From Alphaproteobacteria bacterium UBA7314 (GTDB lineage Bacteria; Pseudomonadota; Alphaproteobacteria; MPNO01; UBA830): a stretch of DNA of 64,000 nt. Each line of letters begins with the position of its first letter. Position 1 is the first letter of the stretch. Under the pieces are notes generated by a model. The model was not told where the DNA came from, searched no databases, and saw only the letters and a program-made list of their open reading frames with translations. The translations under genes and the position numbers were made by a program. Location: positions 38,873-102,872 of the forward strand of contig DKQG01000044.1 in the NCBI GenBank assembly GCA_002471575.1, written 5' to 3'. Shown here piece by piece: positions 18,141 through 27,857 of the stretch.

Positions 18141-18677
18141 ATGGCCTATTCTCTGAAGACTTTTTGCGAAGATGCTCGCGCCGAGCTGAAACAGGACACT
18201 GGCCCGGAGGCACGCGAACGCATCGCCCAGCATCTCGAAAAACTACTGGTCGACCCCGATTTCGTGGCGACGCATCTCGGCCCGGATAAGCGATCAGGCG
18301 CGGAGACAATCTACGCCGACCCAGATTTCGACTTCCGGGTGATGGCACACACCAACCGCGGCGCGTCCAACAACACACCGCACTGTCACGGGCCGTCATG
18401 GGTGATTTACGGCATGGCGATGAACCACGTCGAGATGACGGAATGGAAGCGGGAAGACGACGGCTCTGTCGACGGGCACGCAGACCTGTCGGTCGAGCGG
18501 AAATATTTCCTGAATGAAGGCGAGGCGCATGTTTACAACGAGGGCGTCATTCATTCGCTGAACCGGCCGCTAGAAACACGGCTTGTCCGTGTGACCGGAT
18601 GCGATCTGAACCAGACGCTGCGCTATCGTTACGACCCGGCGAAAAATGCGGTTAAGGTGTTGGAACCCGTCGGGTAG
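18141..18677 (+). CDS. Cysteine-dioxygenase-like cupin protein
   Basis: From the ATG at 18141 the protein has 178 residues (a run of G before it provides the ribosome-binding site; a TTG at 18120 is in frame but upstream of that run). A single double-stranded beta-helix domain shows a likely metal triad: HCHG near residue 81, and EGVIHSLNR later. The spacing and the phrase HCHGPSWVIYG recall cysteine dioxygenase-type cupins (H-x-H...H, Fe(II)), which oxidise thiols, but the substrate is unassigned. It follows the GST gene by 55 bases in the same direction, so a thiol-related role for both is a loose inference. Confidence 0.6.
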   Translation: MAYSLKTFCEDARAELKQDTGPEARERIAQHLEKLLVDPDFVATHLGPDKRSGAETIYADPDFDFRVMAHTNRGASNNTPHCHGPSWVIYGMAMNHVEMTEWKREDDGSVDGHADLSVERKYFLNEGEAHVYNEGVIHSLNRPLETRLVRVTGCDLNQTLRYRYDPAKNAVKVLEPVG

Positions 18678-18688
18678 CCCTGTCCCCG

Positions 18689-19660
18689 TCAGGTATTGCG
18701 CACCGACGGATGAAACAGTTCATCCACCCGTAGCGGCGCATCGATTAGACCCTGATCCAGCGCATAGCCGATGAACCGTGTCAGGTTTGCTGCGTTTGCA
18801 GAAACTCCGCTGGTCCATAGTGATTTGCCAAAGGCGGCTGTTTCTTCTTCGGCCGCATATTTCGCCCAGGGCAGCTGGGTTCAGTTCGGATCGGCTAGAG
18901 AGGTTCCTGCGATCCGTTCGGCGTTGGCGAAAACGCTCATAAGGTCCGTTGCCAGCGTCGGGTACGTTTCCATTGTATCGCTCTTAACGGCGATAAGATG
19001 CATGATCGGCCAGTAACCGTTTTGGGCAACAAAATCGGTCTCGACCGCCTTAGGGTCGTCGAACAGCCGCCGAAATTCTCCAGTCCTGTCGGTGGGAACT
19101 TCCGGCAACCTAGAATAAAACAGGGCATCGATTTCGCCGCTGCACAACATTTCAGGCAGTTTTTGCCCGGGCAGAATTGGAGCGATATCGAAATCGGGGT
19201 TATTGTCGATCTCAACCGTATCGGCGCTGCCGACACGCCATTTTATATCTTTCAGCCACACGCCGTATTCGCTGGCCAGATCGCCCTTTGCCAAAACCGC
19301 CAGCGTGGTCTGGAACGACTGCAGTCCGACAGTTCGCCCGGCCAGATCCGCCGGCGTTTCTATACCTGAACGGGCGTGGACGAATATCTGTCCCTAACTG
19401 AACAGACGACGTGGAAAAACCGGGATTGCGGTAAAAGGCCGGCCGCAGGATCTGGCAACGACATATGATGCGAGCGACGTTTCCGCCGCGTCGAATTCGC
19501 CATCGCGGAGCATACGTTCGTGGCGGTGAGCACCGTCTCGTAGAGCCCCGTGTTGTCCTACCTGATAGACCCTCAGATTTTGCAGCGCAGCCGGCAGCAG
19601 GACGGTTCCGTCAAAAAACGGTAAATGCCGGTCGTATCGGTCGAGTGCGAGACTAATCAT
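18689..19660 (-). pseudogene. Broken 4,5-dihydroxyphthalate decarboxylase-like / solute-binding protein
   Basis: Reading leftward from ATG 19660, homology to the DhpD-like periplasmic-binding fold family (LALDRYDR..FFDGTV, MLRDGEFDAAETSLASYV, RPFTAIPVFPRRLF) runs to 18689 in one frame but is cut by TAG at 19394-19396 and TGA at 18881-18883. Sequence after each stop still fits the family (ETPADLAGRTVGLQSFQTT; then LTRFIGYALDQGL and a late ELFHPSVRN). The stretch just after FFDGTV is unlike the family and may hide compensating frameshifts. The start overlaps the stop of the AsmA-like gene by four bases, so it was once translationally coupled to it. The family includes phthalate-pathway decarboxylases and ABC-type binding proteins. 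Confidence 0.8.
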
Positions 19661-22600
19661 TGGGTCGGTGGGCTTTCCTTGCCTTGGATTTTCCGCTCAC
19701 CTTCTTCTTCTTGGGCTGGTGTCTGGCCTTCGTTAAGCCCTTTGCTACCATCCAGTAGGTTGCGCAGAAAGCCCGGTGCAAGCGCTGACAACGGGTTGAC
19801 AGACATCACCGGTTTTTCGATCGGACCGGATACTTTGTATGACACCGCAAAAATTCCACCGCCTTTTTCGCCGCTGAAAATCGGGCCGACGACCGGGATC
19901 TTTCCCAGAAGACTGTTGATGGTATACGCGGGCACGATGGTACCGTTGAGATCGATCGCGTCCTTCGCAAAATTGACTTCACCGGATGCCGTAATGCCCA
20001 GTTCTGACCCCACCCCTTGGGCGTCTTTAATGGTCGCCGTATCGCTTTCGAATACGAAGGGAAAACGCACACGCCTGAATTTGATTCCCTTACCGGTGGC
20101 TAGGTTGCTGATGCCTGTCAGAGAAGCGATGGTGAGGAGCCGCGCCAAGTTGGGCGCATTGGCCACCCGGAACCTTTTTATCTCGGCAGTGCCGGTCCAG
20201 GGCGCGTTGGGGCCGCCCTTGCGGGTGCCCGCTAGTTCGATGGTCCCGCCCACGATGGTGTCCGTAATATCCGTTGCCTTGAGGAAAACGCCTGCATCTG
20301 CGGAATATAGCGCCATCGCGTGTCCGTCTGCGTTGGGCAGCATTCGAATTTCAATCGCCTTGCCGCCATTGGGAAGCGTGCCTGCCACATCGATATGCTG
20401 CCAGTGGGCGCCGTCATAGCGGAGTTTCATCTTGACGTCGTTTGCCAATGTGCCCGGTCCGATCCAGAGCTTTTCGAACGCGCCGGTCAGCCGAAGCGGT
20501 GGAAACCCAGGGGCATCGACGCCCTGAAGACTCTTCCCGACGAAGGGTGTAGCATCGAACCCGCGGCCCCTTGCCGAAATGGAATACTCGCCGTTTTTCT
20601 CTCGCTGCACGTTGGCGGCGAACTCCGTCGACCCCAACTTGAATTTTTTGAGTTGCAGGTTGGCTATTGACGGATCCGCATCGCCTTCCGGCGTATTAAA
20701 CATGATTTTTCCCGATGCCGAAAACACCTCGGCCTCGATCCTAAATTGATTGATTTTCGTAATGACGCCGTCTTCAAAGGTTGCCGAAATCTGCGCCATG
20801 CCCGGACGCCCTGGCAGCTTGATCCAGTTGAACCCGGGAACCGAGAACTTTGCTTCTTGAATATTCAGTCCTGCAGACAGCGATGCGGTTTTGTCGCGGC
20901 GGTCCTGATAGGTAAGCTTCAATGGCACCGGTCCATCGAGAACATCCGGGTAATTCAGGTCGAACACGGCCGCCAGGTCGGCATCAGCAGTCAACACGGC
21001 CTCTAGCCGGCGCTTAACTTCCTGCGTTCCCGAAAAGTCCTCAGCCCACTTAAAATCGGTTGGCGTTCCAGCGTAATCGGCTTTCCCCGATGCTGTAAGG
21101 GCTTTGTTGGTGACAGACAGCGTAACACGCCCGTTTTCGATTCCCTTACCCTTGAGGACATCGGTTATCGCCAGGCCGACGATGTTGGAGGTGGCGGATA
21201 CCCGCACCTCGCCCGCTTTCAGATCGTTCAGCAGCGGAAAACTGATCTGAAGACGGGTTGCATGGGTTCCGGCAACGCCTTCGGCCGTCAAACCAATTCG
21301 CTCGAGGAGTTCGAGACGGGGATGCGCGACCAATTCGAGTGCCGGTTTGACCGGACCCCGGATAAGGGCGGACACGTCCAGAAGTGCCCGGGGCGAACCC
21401 ATATTGGTGATGTTTACCGCGCCTTCCTCGATGGCGAGATCGCCGACAAGTCCCTCTTGAATGAGGAAATCGAAACGCTTGTTGCTGAAAGTGGCTGTTG
21501 CGCGGGCGTCGGTGATCGGCGGCATCGGCGCAAGGTAGTCGATTGTCACGTCGTCAAGAGCGAACCGCCCGTTTAAGGAATCGAGATTTACATCCCCCTT
21601 ATCCGTGCCCTCAATGGCGATGCGGGCCGTGAGGCTCGCCGACGCATTCGTAATCGTGCCGTCACGGATATTGGTAACAACCCAGTCACGAGCGCCACCA
21701 CCGGTTCCGGGTAACCAGAATTTTTGAACCGCTTCGACCGGTAGCTTGGGTGCCTGAAGCGTCGCCTTGAGCGTGGCGATGTCTCCTACTCGCGTAACGA
21801 CGCCCTTCAATTCTGATGTTGCTTCATCCAGGTTGATGACAAGCTTAGAAATCTGGATTTGATCGGGGGACCTGTCCAGTCGGCCATCCAGCGCAAGTTT
21901 TTTGAATGCGATAGGCTGGGCGTCGATATTCGGAATTTTGACGGACCCGGGACCCGCTTCGACTTCAAAGCTGGCCTGCTTAACGTCGCCATCTGACCCG
22001 ACCCGGACATCGATATCTCCTGACATGACAGTCTGTAACGGTGTCAGTGCGTCAAGCGCCTCGAAGGATTGACCCAGCTTTTCGGGGGCCAGATTTCGGA
22101 AGCTGGCAGAAATATCGACGGTTTTTTTGGTTCTGTCGTAATGGGCCTCGCCGTTGAACTCGGGCTGGGATGTCTTGAGGTCCGTCGTCAAGTCGAAAGT
22201 CGTTCGCAGTCCCATCTGTGTACGTTCCGCCGTGAGATCGGCGTTTTTGGCGACCCAAGTAATACCGAGTTTGCGATCTTCCACTCGCAGCGACGCACCG
22301 ATTACGCTGACCCTTTTGAGGCGACCTAAGCGACCTCTCTCATCGGACGGCCCAGACAGTTTGTCTAGCTGCTGCGTCAGCAGTCCGCTTTCCGTCTCTT
22401 CCGCTGCGCTGTCGGGCTCTCCCATACCGAAGCGGAACGAGCCGTCTTCGGTTCTGGACAGGCGAATAAGCGGGCGGATGACCTCAAAACTCGTTGGAGC
22501 AATCTTCCCGCGGATAAGGGCACCAACGCTTAGCGTTACCGATACCTCGCGGATGTGGGCCAGTTGCCGCTCGCTTTCCGTCGCATACAACCTCACGCGA

Positions 22601-22854
22601 AGTGCCCGCAAATCCAGCGCTCGTTCCCAGCCGGCCCAGGTCAAAATTAGGTCGTCGAGATCCGCCTGCACCGGACTGTCGGCGCGGCGAAGGATGTCGT
22701 CCGCATAGGGAAGCAGGAATTTTATCGAAACCGGGCCCTGCGAAAGCCGCCACGCCGAGACTGCGCCCAAGAGTCCGAGCACGACGGCAATTCCGAGAAC
22801 GACTTCTAGGCAGATGATGGATGTTTTGCGAACCATACGCACAGAATAACGCAA
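19657..22854 (-). CDS. AsmA/YhdP-like large envelope protein
   Basis: A 1065-residue protein with an N-terminal transmembrane anchor (about residues 12-33) followed by a long beta-rich periplasmic region. N-terminal DUF3971-like and C-terminal AsmA-like segments (for example SGEVNFAKDAIDLNGTIVPAYTINSLLGKIPVVGPIFSGEKGGGIFAVSYKV, split here only for description) match the YhdP/TamB/AsmA group, now known as bridge-like proteins involved in phospholipid transport to the outer membrane. It is divergent from glnE with about 70 bases between starts, and the now dead gene downstream overlapped its stop. Confidence 0.82.
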   Translation of the reverse strand: MRYSVRMVRKTSIICLEVVLGIAVVLGLLGAVSAWRLSQGPVSIKFLLPYADDILRRADSPVQADLDDLILTWAGWERALDLRALRVRLYATESERQLAHIREVSVTLSVGALIRGKIAPTSFEVIRPLIRLSRTEDGSFRFGMGEPDSAAEETESGLLTQQLDKLSGPSDERGRLGRLKRVSVIGASLRVEDRKLGITWVAKNADLTAERTQMGLRTTFDLTTDLKTSQPEFNGEAHYDRTKKTVDISASFRNLAPEKLGQSFEALDALTPLQTVMSGDIDVRVGSDGDVKQASFEVEAGPGSVKIPNIDAQPIAFKKLALDGRLDRSPDQIQISKLVINLDEATSELKGVVTRVGDIATLKATLQAPKLPVEAVQKFWLPGTGGGARDWVVTNIRDGTITNASASLTARIAIEGTDKGDVNLDSLNGRFALDDVTIDYLAPMPPITDARATATFSNKRFDFLIQEGLVGDLAIEEGAVNITNMGSPRALLDVSALIRGPVKPALELVAHPRLELLERIGLTAEGVAGTHATRLQISFPLLNDLKAGEVRVSATSNIVGLAITDVLKGKGIENGRVTLSVTNKALTASGKADYAGTPTDFKWAEDFSGTQEVKRRLEAVLTADADLAAVFDLNYPDVLDGPVPLKLTYQDRRDKTASLSAGLNIQEAKFSVPGFNWIKLPGRPGMAQISATFEDGVITKINQFRIEAEVFSASGKIMFNTPEGDADPSIANLQLKKFKLGSTEFAANVQREKNGEYSISARGRGFDATPFVGKSLQGVDAPGFPPLRLTGAFEKLWIGPGTLANDVKMKLRYDGAHWQHIDVAGTLPNGGKAIEIRMLPNADGHAMALYSADAGVFLKATDITDTIVGGTIELAGTRKGGPNAPWTGTAEIKRFRVANAPNLARLLTIASLTGISNLATGKGIKFRRVRFPFVFESDTATIKDAQGVGSELGITASGEVNFAKDAIDLNGTIVPAYTINSLLGKIPVVGPIFSGEKGGGIFAVSYKVSGPIEKPVMSVNPLSALAPGFLRNLLDGSKGLNEGQTPAQEEEGERKIQGKESPPTQ

Positions 22855-22927
22855 TCCGAACTAATCTTGACCTAGAAAGGCCATGTCCGCAGTGTGCGGG
22901 AATCCTGCCTGATTTGGAACGGGGCAA

Positions 22928-25888
22928 TTGACAAAATTCTTTGAAAACTGGGCGTCCGTGGTGGAGAAACTGCCGCATGCGGCGAACACGGACCTGAGGG
23001 CCATTCATTTCGAGCGCTGGACCGAAGCGGCGGGCAGGACCGGCGACGATGCGATCGCCGATTTTGCGGCGGCGGCTATACAGGATCCAGCGACTGCCCG
23101 GGTGCTGTCTTCGGTCTTCGGGAACAGTCCCTTTCTCAGCCAATGCCTGATCTCCGACCTGGTATTCGCGCGAGAGCTTCTGTTGCGGGGGCCGGACGAA
23201 GCGTATTCCGAAGCATTTGACGCCGCTGCCGATCGCGCGTCGCTCGGTGACGAGAACGAGGATCAAGTGAAGCTTCGGTTGAGAATCGCGAAGCGTCGGG
23301 CGGCGCTGGCAATCGGGCTTGCGGACATCTCGGAGAGCTGGACGCTCGAACGGATTACCAGCGCGTTATCGGATTTCGCATCCGCGGCGCTTGGTGCAAG
23401 CTGCCGGTTCTTGTTGCGCCAGATGCACGACAGGGGCGACCTGGCCTTACATAACCCCGAGGATCCCGAAAATGACAGCGGTCTGATCGTTCTCGGAATG
23501 GGAAAGCTGGGGGCGCGGGAACTGAACTATTCCAGCGATATCGATCTTATTCTTCTCTATGACCAGGACATGGTACCGCATACTGGAAAGAATGGATTGC
23601 AGCATCTGTTTACTCGGTTTTCCCGCAACCTCGTCTCGCTGATGGATGAACGGACAAAGGACGGCTACGTGTTTCGGACCGATCTCCGCCTGCGACCCGA
23701 CCCCGGGGCCACGCCCCCCGCGATTTCCGTGCTAGCCGCCGAAATGTATTACGAAAGCACCGGCCAGAACTGGGAACGGGCGGCGATGATCAAAGCGCGC
23801 CCGGTGGCCGGAGATGAGAAGGCGGGGCTGGCATTTCTCGATATTCTGCGGCCCTTCATGTGGCGCCGGTCCCTGGACTTCGCAGCGATCCAAGACATCC
23901 AGTCTATAAAACGGCAGATCAATGCTTATCGCGGCGGCGCGAAGATTGCCGTGGCGGGGCACAATATCAAGCTCGGGCGGGGTGGTATCCGGGAAATCGA
24001 GTTCTACGCGCAGACACAACAGCTGATTTGGGGCGGGCGTGATCCGGAACTGCGGGTACGGGGAACTTTATCGGCGATCGAGCGGCTGGACGCCGCCGGA
24101 CATGTCGACGGCGCGGCGTTTTCGGATCTGAAGCAGGCCTATAATTTCCATCGCCGCGTCGAACACCGCCTCCAGATGATTGACGACCGCCAGACCCATG
24201 AATTGCCGGAAAACGAAGAAGACCTGGAACGGATATCCGTTTTTCTGGGATATAGCAGCGTCGCCGATTTCACCGAAGAATTGCTCCGGCATCTGAAATG
24301 CGTCGAGTACCACTACGCGGCGTTGTTTGAGGGTGAGACAAACCTGGGCGGGCCAGGCAACCTCGTATTCACCGGCGCTGACGACGACCCTGACACGCTC
24401 AAGACGCTGACCGAGATGGGCTTCTCCGAACCGGCGACAGTTTCCAACACGGTGCGGACTTGGCACGCAGGACGTTACCGCGCGGTACGCAGCACCCGTG
24501 CCCGCCAATTGCTGACCGAACTTGTCCCGACTATGTTGGACGCCTTTTCCGCATCCCCTAATCCGGATCTGGCGTTGCGGCGGTTCAACGAGTTTCTCGA
24601 GGGCCTGCCCGCCGGCGTACAGCTTTTTTCGCTGTTCAACGCGCATCCGGGTTTGTTCGACCTGGTGGCCGAGATCATGGGTGCCGCGCCGCGTCTTGCC
24701 GGGTGGCTCAGCCGGCATCCGATCCTGCTAGACGGTGTGTTGAGCCGCGATTTTTTTGATTTCGTGCCTGGACGCCACGACATGACGGCGGAACTCGCCG
24801 AGGCAACGGGGCAGGCGCGGGATTTCCAGGATTTTCTCGATATACAGCGGCGCTGGGCAAATGACGGCATCTTTCAGGTCGGTGCCCATATGCTGCGGGG
24901 ACGGCTTGAGCCGGTCGATGCATCAGGCCCCTTGTCCGATATCGCGGATACGTGCCTTACGTCGCTGCTGCCCGAGATTAAAAGGGAGTTCGCCGACACG
25001 CATGGACACGTGCCGGGCGGAGAGATGGCCGTGATCGCATTCGGCAAGCTTGGTAGCCGCGAGATGATGCCAGGATCGGATCTGGACCTGTTGTTCGTTT
25101 ATGACTCCCCGTCCAACACTGAGCAGTCCGATGGCAGGCGCCCCTTGCCGCCGGGACAGTATTACAGTCGGCTGTGCCAGCGTTTTATCGGCGCGATTAC
25201 AGCGCCGACCGCTGAAGGCAGGCTGTATGAGGTCGATATGCGGTTGCGTCCCGCCGGGAATGCCGGGCCTATCGCATCGTCGCTGGAAGCGTTCACCAGG
25301 TATCAGAAAACCGATGCCTGGACCTGGGAACACCAGGCGTTGACCCGCGCCCGTGTGGTGTGCGCCGAGGGTGATTTGGGAGAAAACCTCGAAGCCGCAG
25401 TGCGGTCAGTATTGACGGCACGCCGAGATGCCAGTGACCTTGCCAGCGACGTCGCGGAGATGCGGGAACGGATACGCAGAGAACACGGCGTTGATGACAT
25501 CTGGTCCGTTAAACATATTCCGGGAGGGATAGTCGATATCGAGTTCCTCGCTCAGTACCTGCAGCTCAAATATGCAGCCGAAACGCCTGAAATCTTGGCG
25601 GGGGATACAGCTACAGCGTTTGCCGTCGCCGGAGAAAAAGGCCTGATCGAAACGGACGTCGCATCCGAACTAGTAAATGCCACGATCCTTTGGCGGAACC
25701 TTCAGGGCATTCTGCGGCTGACGGTAGAGGGCGGATTTTCGGAGGACGGCGCAGCCGTGGCGTTGAAACGGGTGATCACGCGGGCCTGCGGGGCGGTTGA
25801 CTTCGAAACGCTCAAGCAAACAATAGAGACGACCGCGGCGAAGAGCGCTGCGCTTTGCCAAGCGTTTTTCGGTATACCGAAAAACTGA
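22928..25888 (+). CDS. glnE: Bifunctional glutamine synthetase adenylyltransferase/deadenylylase
   Basis: A 986-residue protein with the duplicated nucleotidyltransferase layout of GlnE. The N-terminal half carries GMGKLGARELNYSSDIDLILLYD and the C-terminal half GKLGSREMMPGSDLDLLFVYD, each with the paired aspartates of the catalytic site; PII-responsive helical regions separate them. It adenylylates and deadenylylates glutamine synthetase in response to nitrogen status. The start used is TTG at 22928 after a weak GGGG; no better in-frame ATG lies before the first conserved region. Confidence 0.95.
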   Translation: MTKFFENWASVVEKLPHAANTDLRAIHFERWTEAAGRTGDDAIADFAAAAIQDPATARVLSSVFGNSPFLSQCLISDLVFARELLLRGPDEAYSEAFDAAADRASLGDENEDQVKLRLRIAKRRAALAIGLADISESWTLERITSALSDFASAALGASCRFLLRQMHDRGDLALHNPEDPENDSGLIVLGMGKLGARELNYSSDIDLILLYDQDMVPHTGKNGLQHLFTRFSRNLVSLMDERTKDGYVFRTDLRLRPDPGATPPAISVLAAEMYYESTGQNWERAAMIKARPVAGDEKAGLAFLDILRPFMWRRSLDFAAIQDIQSIKRQINAYRGGAKIAVAGHNIKLGRGGIREIEFYAQTQQLIWGGRDPELRVRGTLSAIERLDAAGHVDGAAFSDLKQAYNFHRRVEHRLQMIDDRQTHELPENEEDLERISVFLGYSSVADFTEELLRHLKCVEYHYAALFEGETNLGGPGNLVFTGADDDPDTLKTLTEMGFSEPATVSNTVRTWHAGRYRAVRSTRARQLLTELVPTMLDAFSASPNPDLALRRFNEFLEGLPAGVQLFSLFNAHPGLFDLVAEIMGAAPRLAGWLSRHPILLDGVLSRDFFDFVPGRHDMTAELAEATGQARDFQDFLDIQRRWANDGIFQVGAHMLRGRLEPVDASGPLSDIADTCLTSLLPEIKREFADTHGHVPGGEMAVIAFGKLGSREMMPGSDLDLLFVYDSPSNTEQSDGRRPLPPGQYYSRLCQRFIGAITAPTAEGRLYEVDMRLRPAGNAGPIASSLEAFTRYQKTDAWTWEHQALTRARVVCAEGDLGENLEAAVRSVLTARRDASDLASDVAEMRERIRREHGVDDIWSVKHIPGGIVDIEFLAQYLQLKYAAETPEILAGDTATAFAVAGEKGLIETDVASELVNATILWRNLQGILRLTVEGGFSEDGAAVALKRVITRACGAVDFETLKQTIETTAAKSAALCQAFFGIPKN

Positions 25889-25913
25889 AACCGGACAACG
25901 ACAGGGAGCATAC

Positions 25914-26597
25914 ATGCCGTCTACGGACATCAGCTACACGACACGCGACAATGAGACCTTCACCGGCTACCTAGCCGAACCGCATGGAGACGGCAAGGTG
26001 CCCGGCATCCTGCTGATCACCGCGATTTTCGGTATCGACGATGAAATGAAAGAACTTGCCAATGCCTGGGCGGCAGATGGGTTTATCGTTTCCGTGCCCG
26101 ATATCTTCTGGCGTGTCATGCCGGGCCCCACGGCGGACATAGAAAAGGCGTTCGACCGCTACAATGCGTTCGACGCGGAGCAGGGCTACAAGGATGTGGA
26201 AGATCTGATGGAAAATTTGCGCTCTCATCCGCGCTGTAACGGCAAGGCCGGCGTGCTGGGCTTCTGTTTCGGGGGGCGCTACGCGCAGTATGCCGTGGCC
26301 CGACTGGGCGCGGATGCCGCAGGCGCTTTTCATGGTACGCTGATCGACCAGGAGCTTAACCCGATGCCGCCGGCCGATTGTCCGGTCAGCTTCCATTTCG
26401 GGGTGGACGATCCGGTAGTGCCTATGGCTGTGGTGGATCAGATCAAATCGGCCTATGCGAACCACCCCAATGCCGAGATTGTCGCCCATAATGGCTCTGG
26501 CCACAATTTCTCCATGCCCCACAAGGACGGCTATCACGCCGGCGTGGCCGCCACGGCGCGCCAGGCGGTTCTCGACACTTTCAACCGAATGAAATGA
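25914..26597 (+). CDS. Dienelactone hydrolase family protein
   Basis: A 227-residue alpha/beta hydrolase with the family's cysteine nucleophile in GFCFGGRY, a catalytic aspartate in FGVDDPVVP and the histidine in GSGHNFSMPH. Family members hydrolyse dienelactones in chlorocatechol breakdown, but many act on other esters or lactones. A GGGAG lies before the ATG. Its TGA overlaps the ATG of the peroxiredoxin gene (ATGA), so the two are translationally coupled. Confidence 0.85.
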   Translation: MPSTDISYTTRDNETFTGYLAEPHGDGKVPGILLITAIFGIDDEMKELANAWAADGFIVSVPDIFWRVMPGPTADIEKAFDRYNAFDAEQGYKDVEDLMENLRSHPRCNGKAGVLGFCFGGRYAQYAVARLGADAAGAFHGTLIDQELNPMPPADCPVSFHFGVDDPVVPMAVVDQIKSAYANHPNAEIVAHNGSGHNFSMPHKDGYHAGVAATARQAVLDTFNRMK

Positions 26598-27061
26598 AAA
26601 TGCTCAAAGCGGGAAAAAAGGCACCGGCCTTTAACGCCGTGACCGACGGCGACGGAAAAATAGCTCTCAAGGATCTCAAGGGCAGGAACGTGGTTCTGTA
26701 TTTCTATCCGAAGGACATGACCCCGGGCTGCACTACTGAAGCGGAGGGTTTTCGAGACGCGATCAAGAATTTCGAGAAGGCGAATACCGTCGTGATCGGG
26801 GTCTCGAAGGACAGTGTGAAGCGTCATGATAACTTCAAGTCCAAGCACGGCCTGCCATTCACCCTGATCAGCGATGAGGATGGCAAGATCTGCGAAGCCT
26901 ATGGCGTGTGGCAGACAAAAAAGAACTACGGGCGCGAATACATGGGCATTGTCCGGTCTACGTTCCTGATCGACGATAAAGGCAAGATCGCCAAAATTTG
27001 GTCCAACCTGCGGGTCAAGGGCCACGTCGACACGGTACTGGAGGCCGCGCAGTCGCTGTGA
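26594..27061 (+). CDS. bcp: Thioredoxin-dependent peroxiredoxin (BCP/PrxQ type)
   Basis: A 155-residue AhpC/TSA-fold protein with peroxidatic Cys46 in PKDMTPGCTTEAEGFRD. E. coli BCP has a resolving cysteine five residues later; here that position is Glu, and the only other cysteine is near residue 97 (GKICEAYGVW), so the enzyme is either 1-Cys or resolves from elsewhere. It reduces hydroperoxides in the cytoplasm. Overlaps the dienelactone hydrolase gene by four bases. Confidence 0.9.
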   Translation: MKMLKAGKKAPAFNAVTDGDGKIALKDLKGRNVVLYFYPKDMTPGCTTEAEGFRDAIKNFEKANTVVIGVSKDSVKRHDNFKSKHGLPFTLISDEDGKICEAYGVWQTKKNYGREYMGIVRSTFLIDDKGKIAKIWSNLRVKGHVDTVLEAAQSL

Positions 27062-27071
27062 CGGTTAAGGG

Positions 27072-27857
27072 GTGACACAGACACTGTCGGACCGCGTTGT
27101 TGGGGTTCTCGGAACCGGCGAAGCGGTAGGCAAGGCGCAGGCCGCGCGGGCGGTGGTTGCCGACTGGCGATCGGGGATCATTCCTGAGATCGGCCGTGCC
27201 ATGCCGCGCGACCGGCCAAAGCGCCCAATGAAGCCCGACCTACTTTTGCCGCGCGACATGCCGCGGCGCGGCAAGGCGCAGACGCTGGCGGGGCGTATCG
27301 CACTGCTGCACGCCATCGCGCATATCGAACTCAATGCCGTCGATCTGGCGGCCGATATCCTCGTCCGGTTTCCGGACGCAGATGCGCCTTTGGAATTCTA
27401 CAACGATTGGCTGGGAGTACTGGACGATGAAGCAAAACACTTCTTTTTGATGTCGGATCGTCTGACAGCTCTCGGTACCGCTTATGGCGACCTGCCGGCG
27501 CATGACGGGTTGTGGCAGGCGGCACAGGACACGGCGGACGATCTACTCGCCCGCCTCGCAGTTGTGCCGCTGGTGCTGGAAGCCCGCGGCCTTGACGTCA
27601 CGCCGCAGATGATTAGCAGCCTCGATGAGGTGGGCGACCCAGATTCTGTCGCCGCTCTAGAGGTGATTTACAAGGACGAGATCGGCCATGTGGCCGTCGG
27701 GCGCAAATGGTTCGAATATTTCTGCGACGACGTGCCGGAACACACCTGGCGGAGGCTGGTAAAGCAGTATTTCCACGGGGCGGTGAAACCGCCTTTCAAT
27801 GATGCAGCCCGTGCGGAGGCGGGGTTCGGTGCAGCGTATTACTCGGAATTGACCTAA
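27072..27857 (+). CDS. DUF455 ferritin-like domain protein
   Basis: A 261-residue protein of the DUF455/ferritin-like family. Helical segments carry the metal-ligand pattern IAHIELNAVDLA, WLGVLDDEAKHFFL and EVIYKDEIGHVAVGRKWF, consistent with a four-helix bundle di-metal site. The biochemical role is unknown; related proteins are linked to tRNA or lipid hydroxylation only by analogy. GTG start at 27072, 10 bases after bcp. Its end overlaps the convergent hydrolase gene by four bases. Confidence 0.85.
   Translation: MTQTLSDRVVGVLGTGEAVGKAQAARAVVADWRSGIIPEIGRAMPRDRPKRPMKPDLLLPRDMPRRGKAQTLAGRIALLHAIAHIELNAVDLAADILVRFPDADAPLEFYNDWLGVLDDEAKHFFLMSDRLTALGTAYGDLPAHDGLWQAAQDTADDLLARLAVVPLVLEARGLDVTPQMISSLDEVGDPDSVAALEVIYKDEIGHVAVGRKWFEYFCDDVPEHTWRRLVKQYFHGAVKPPFNDAARAEAGFGAAYYSELT

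Noticed and set aside
18881..19396. Selenocysteine or stop-codon recoding in the dihydroxyphthalate-decarboxylase-like gene
   Set aside because: Two different stops (TAG and TGA), no matching conserved residue in the family and no insertion-element-like hairpin; prfB shows normal UGA use.
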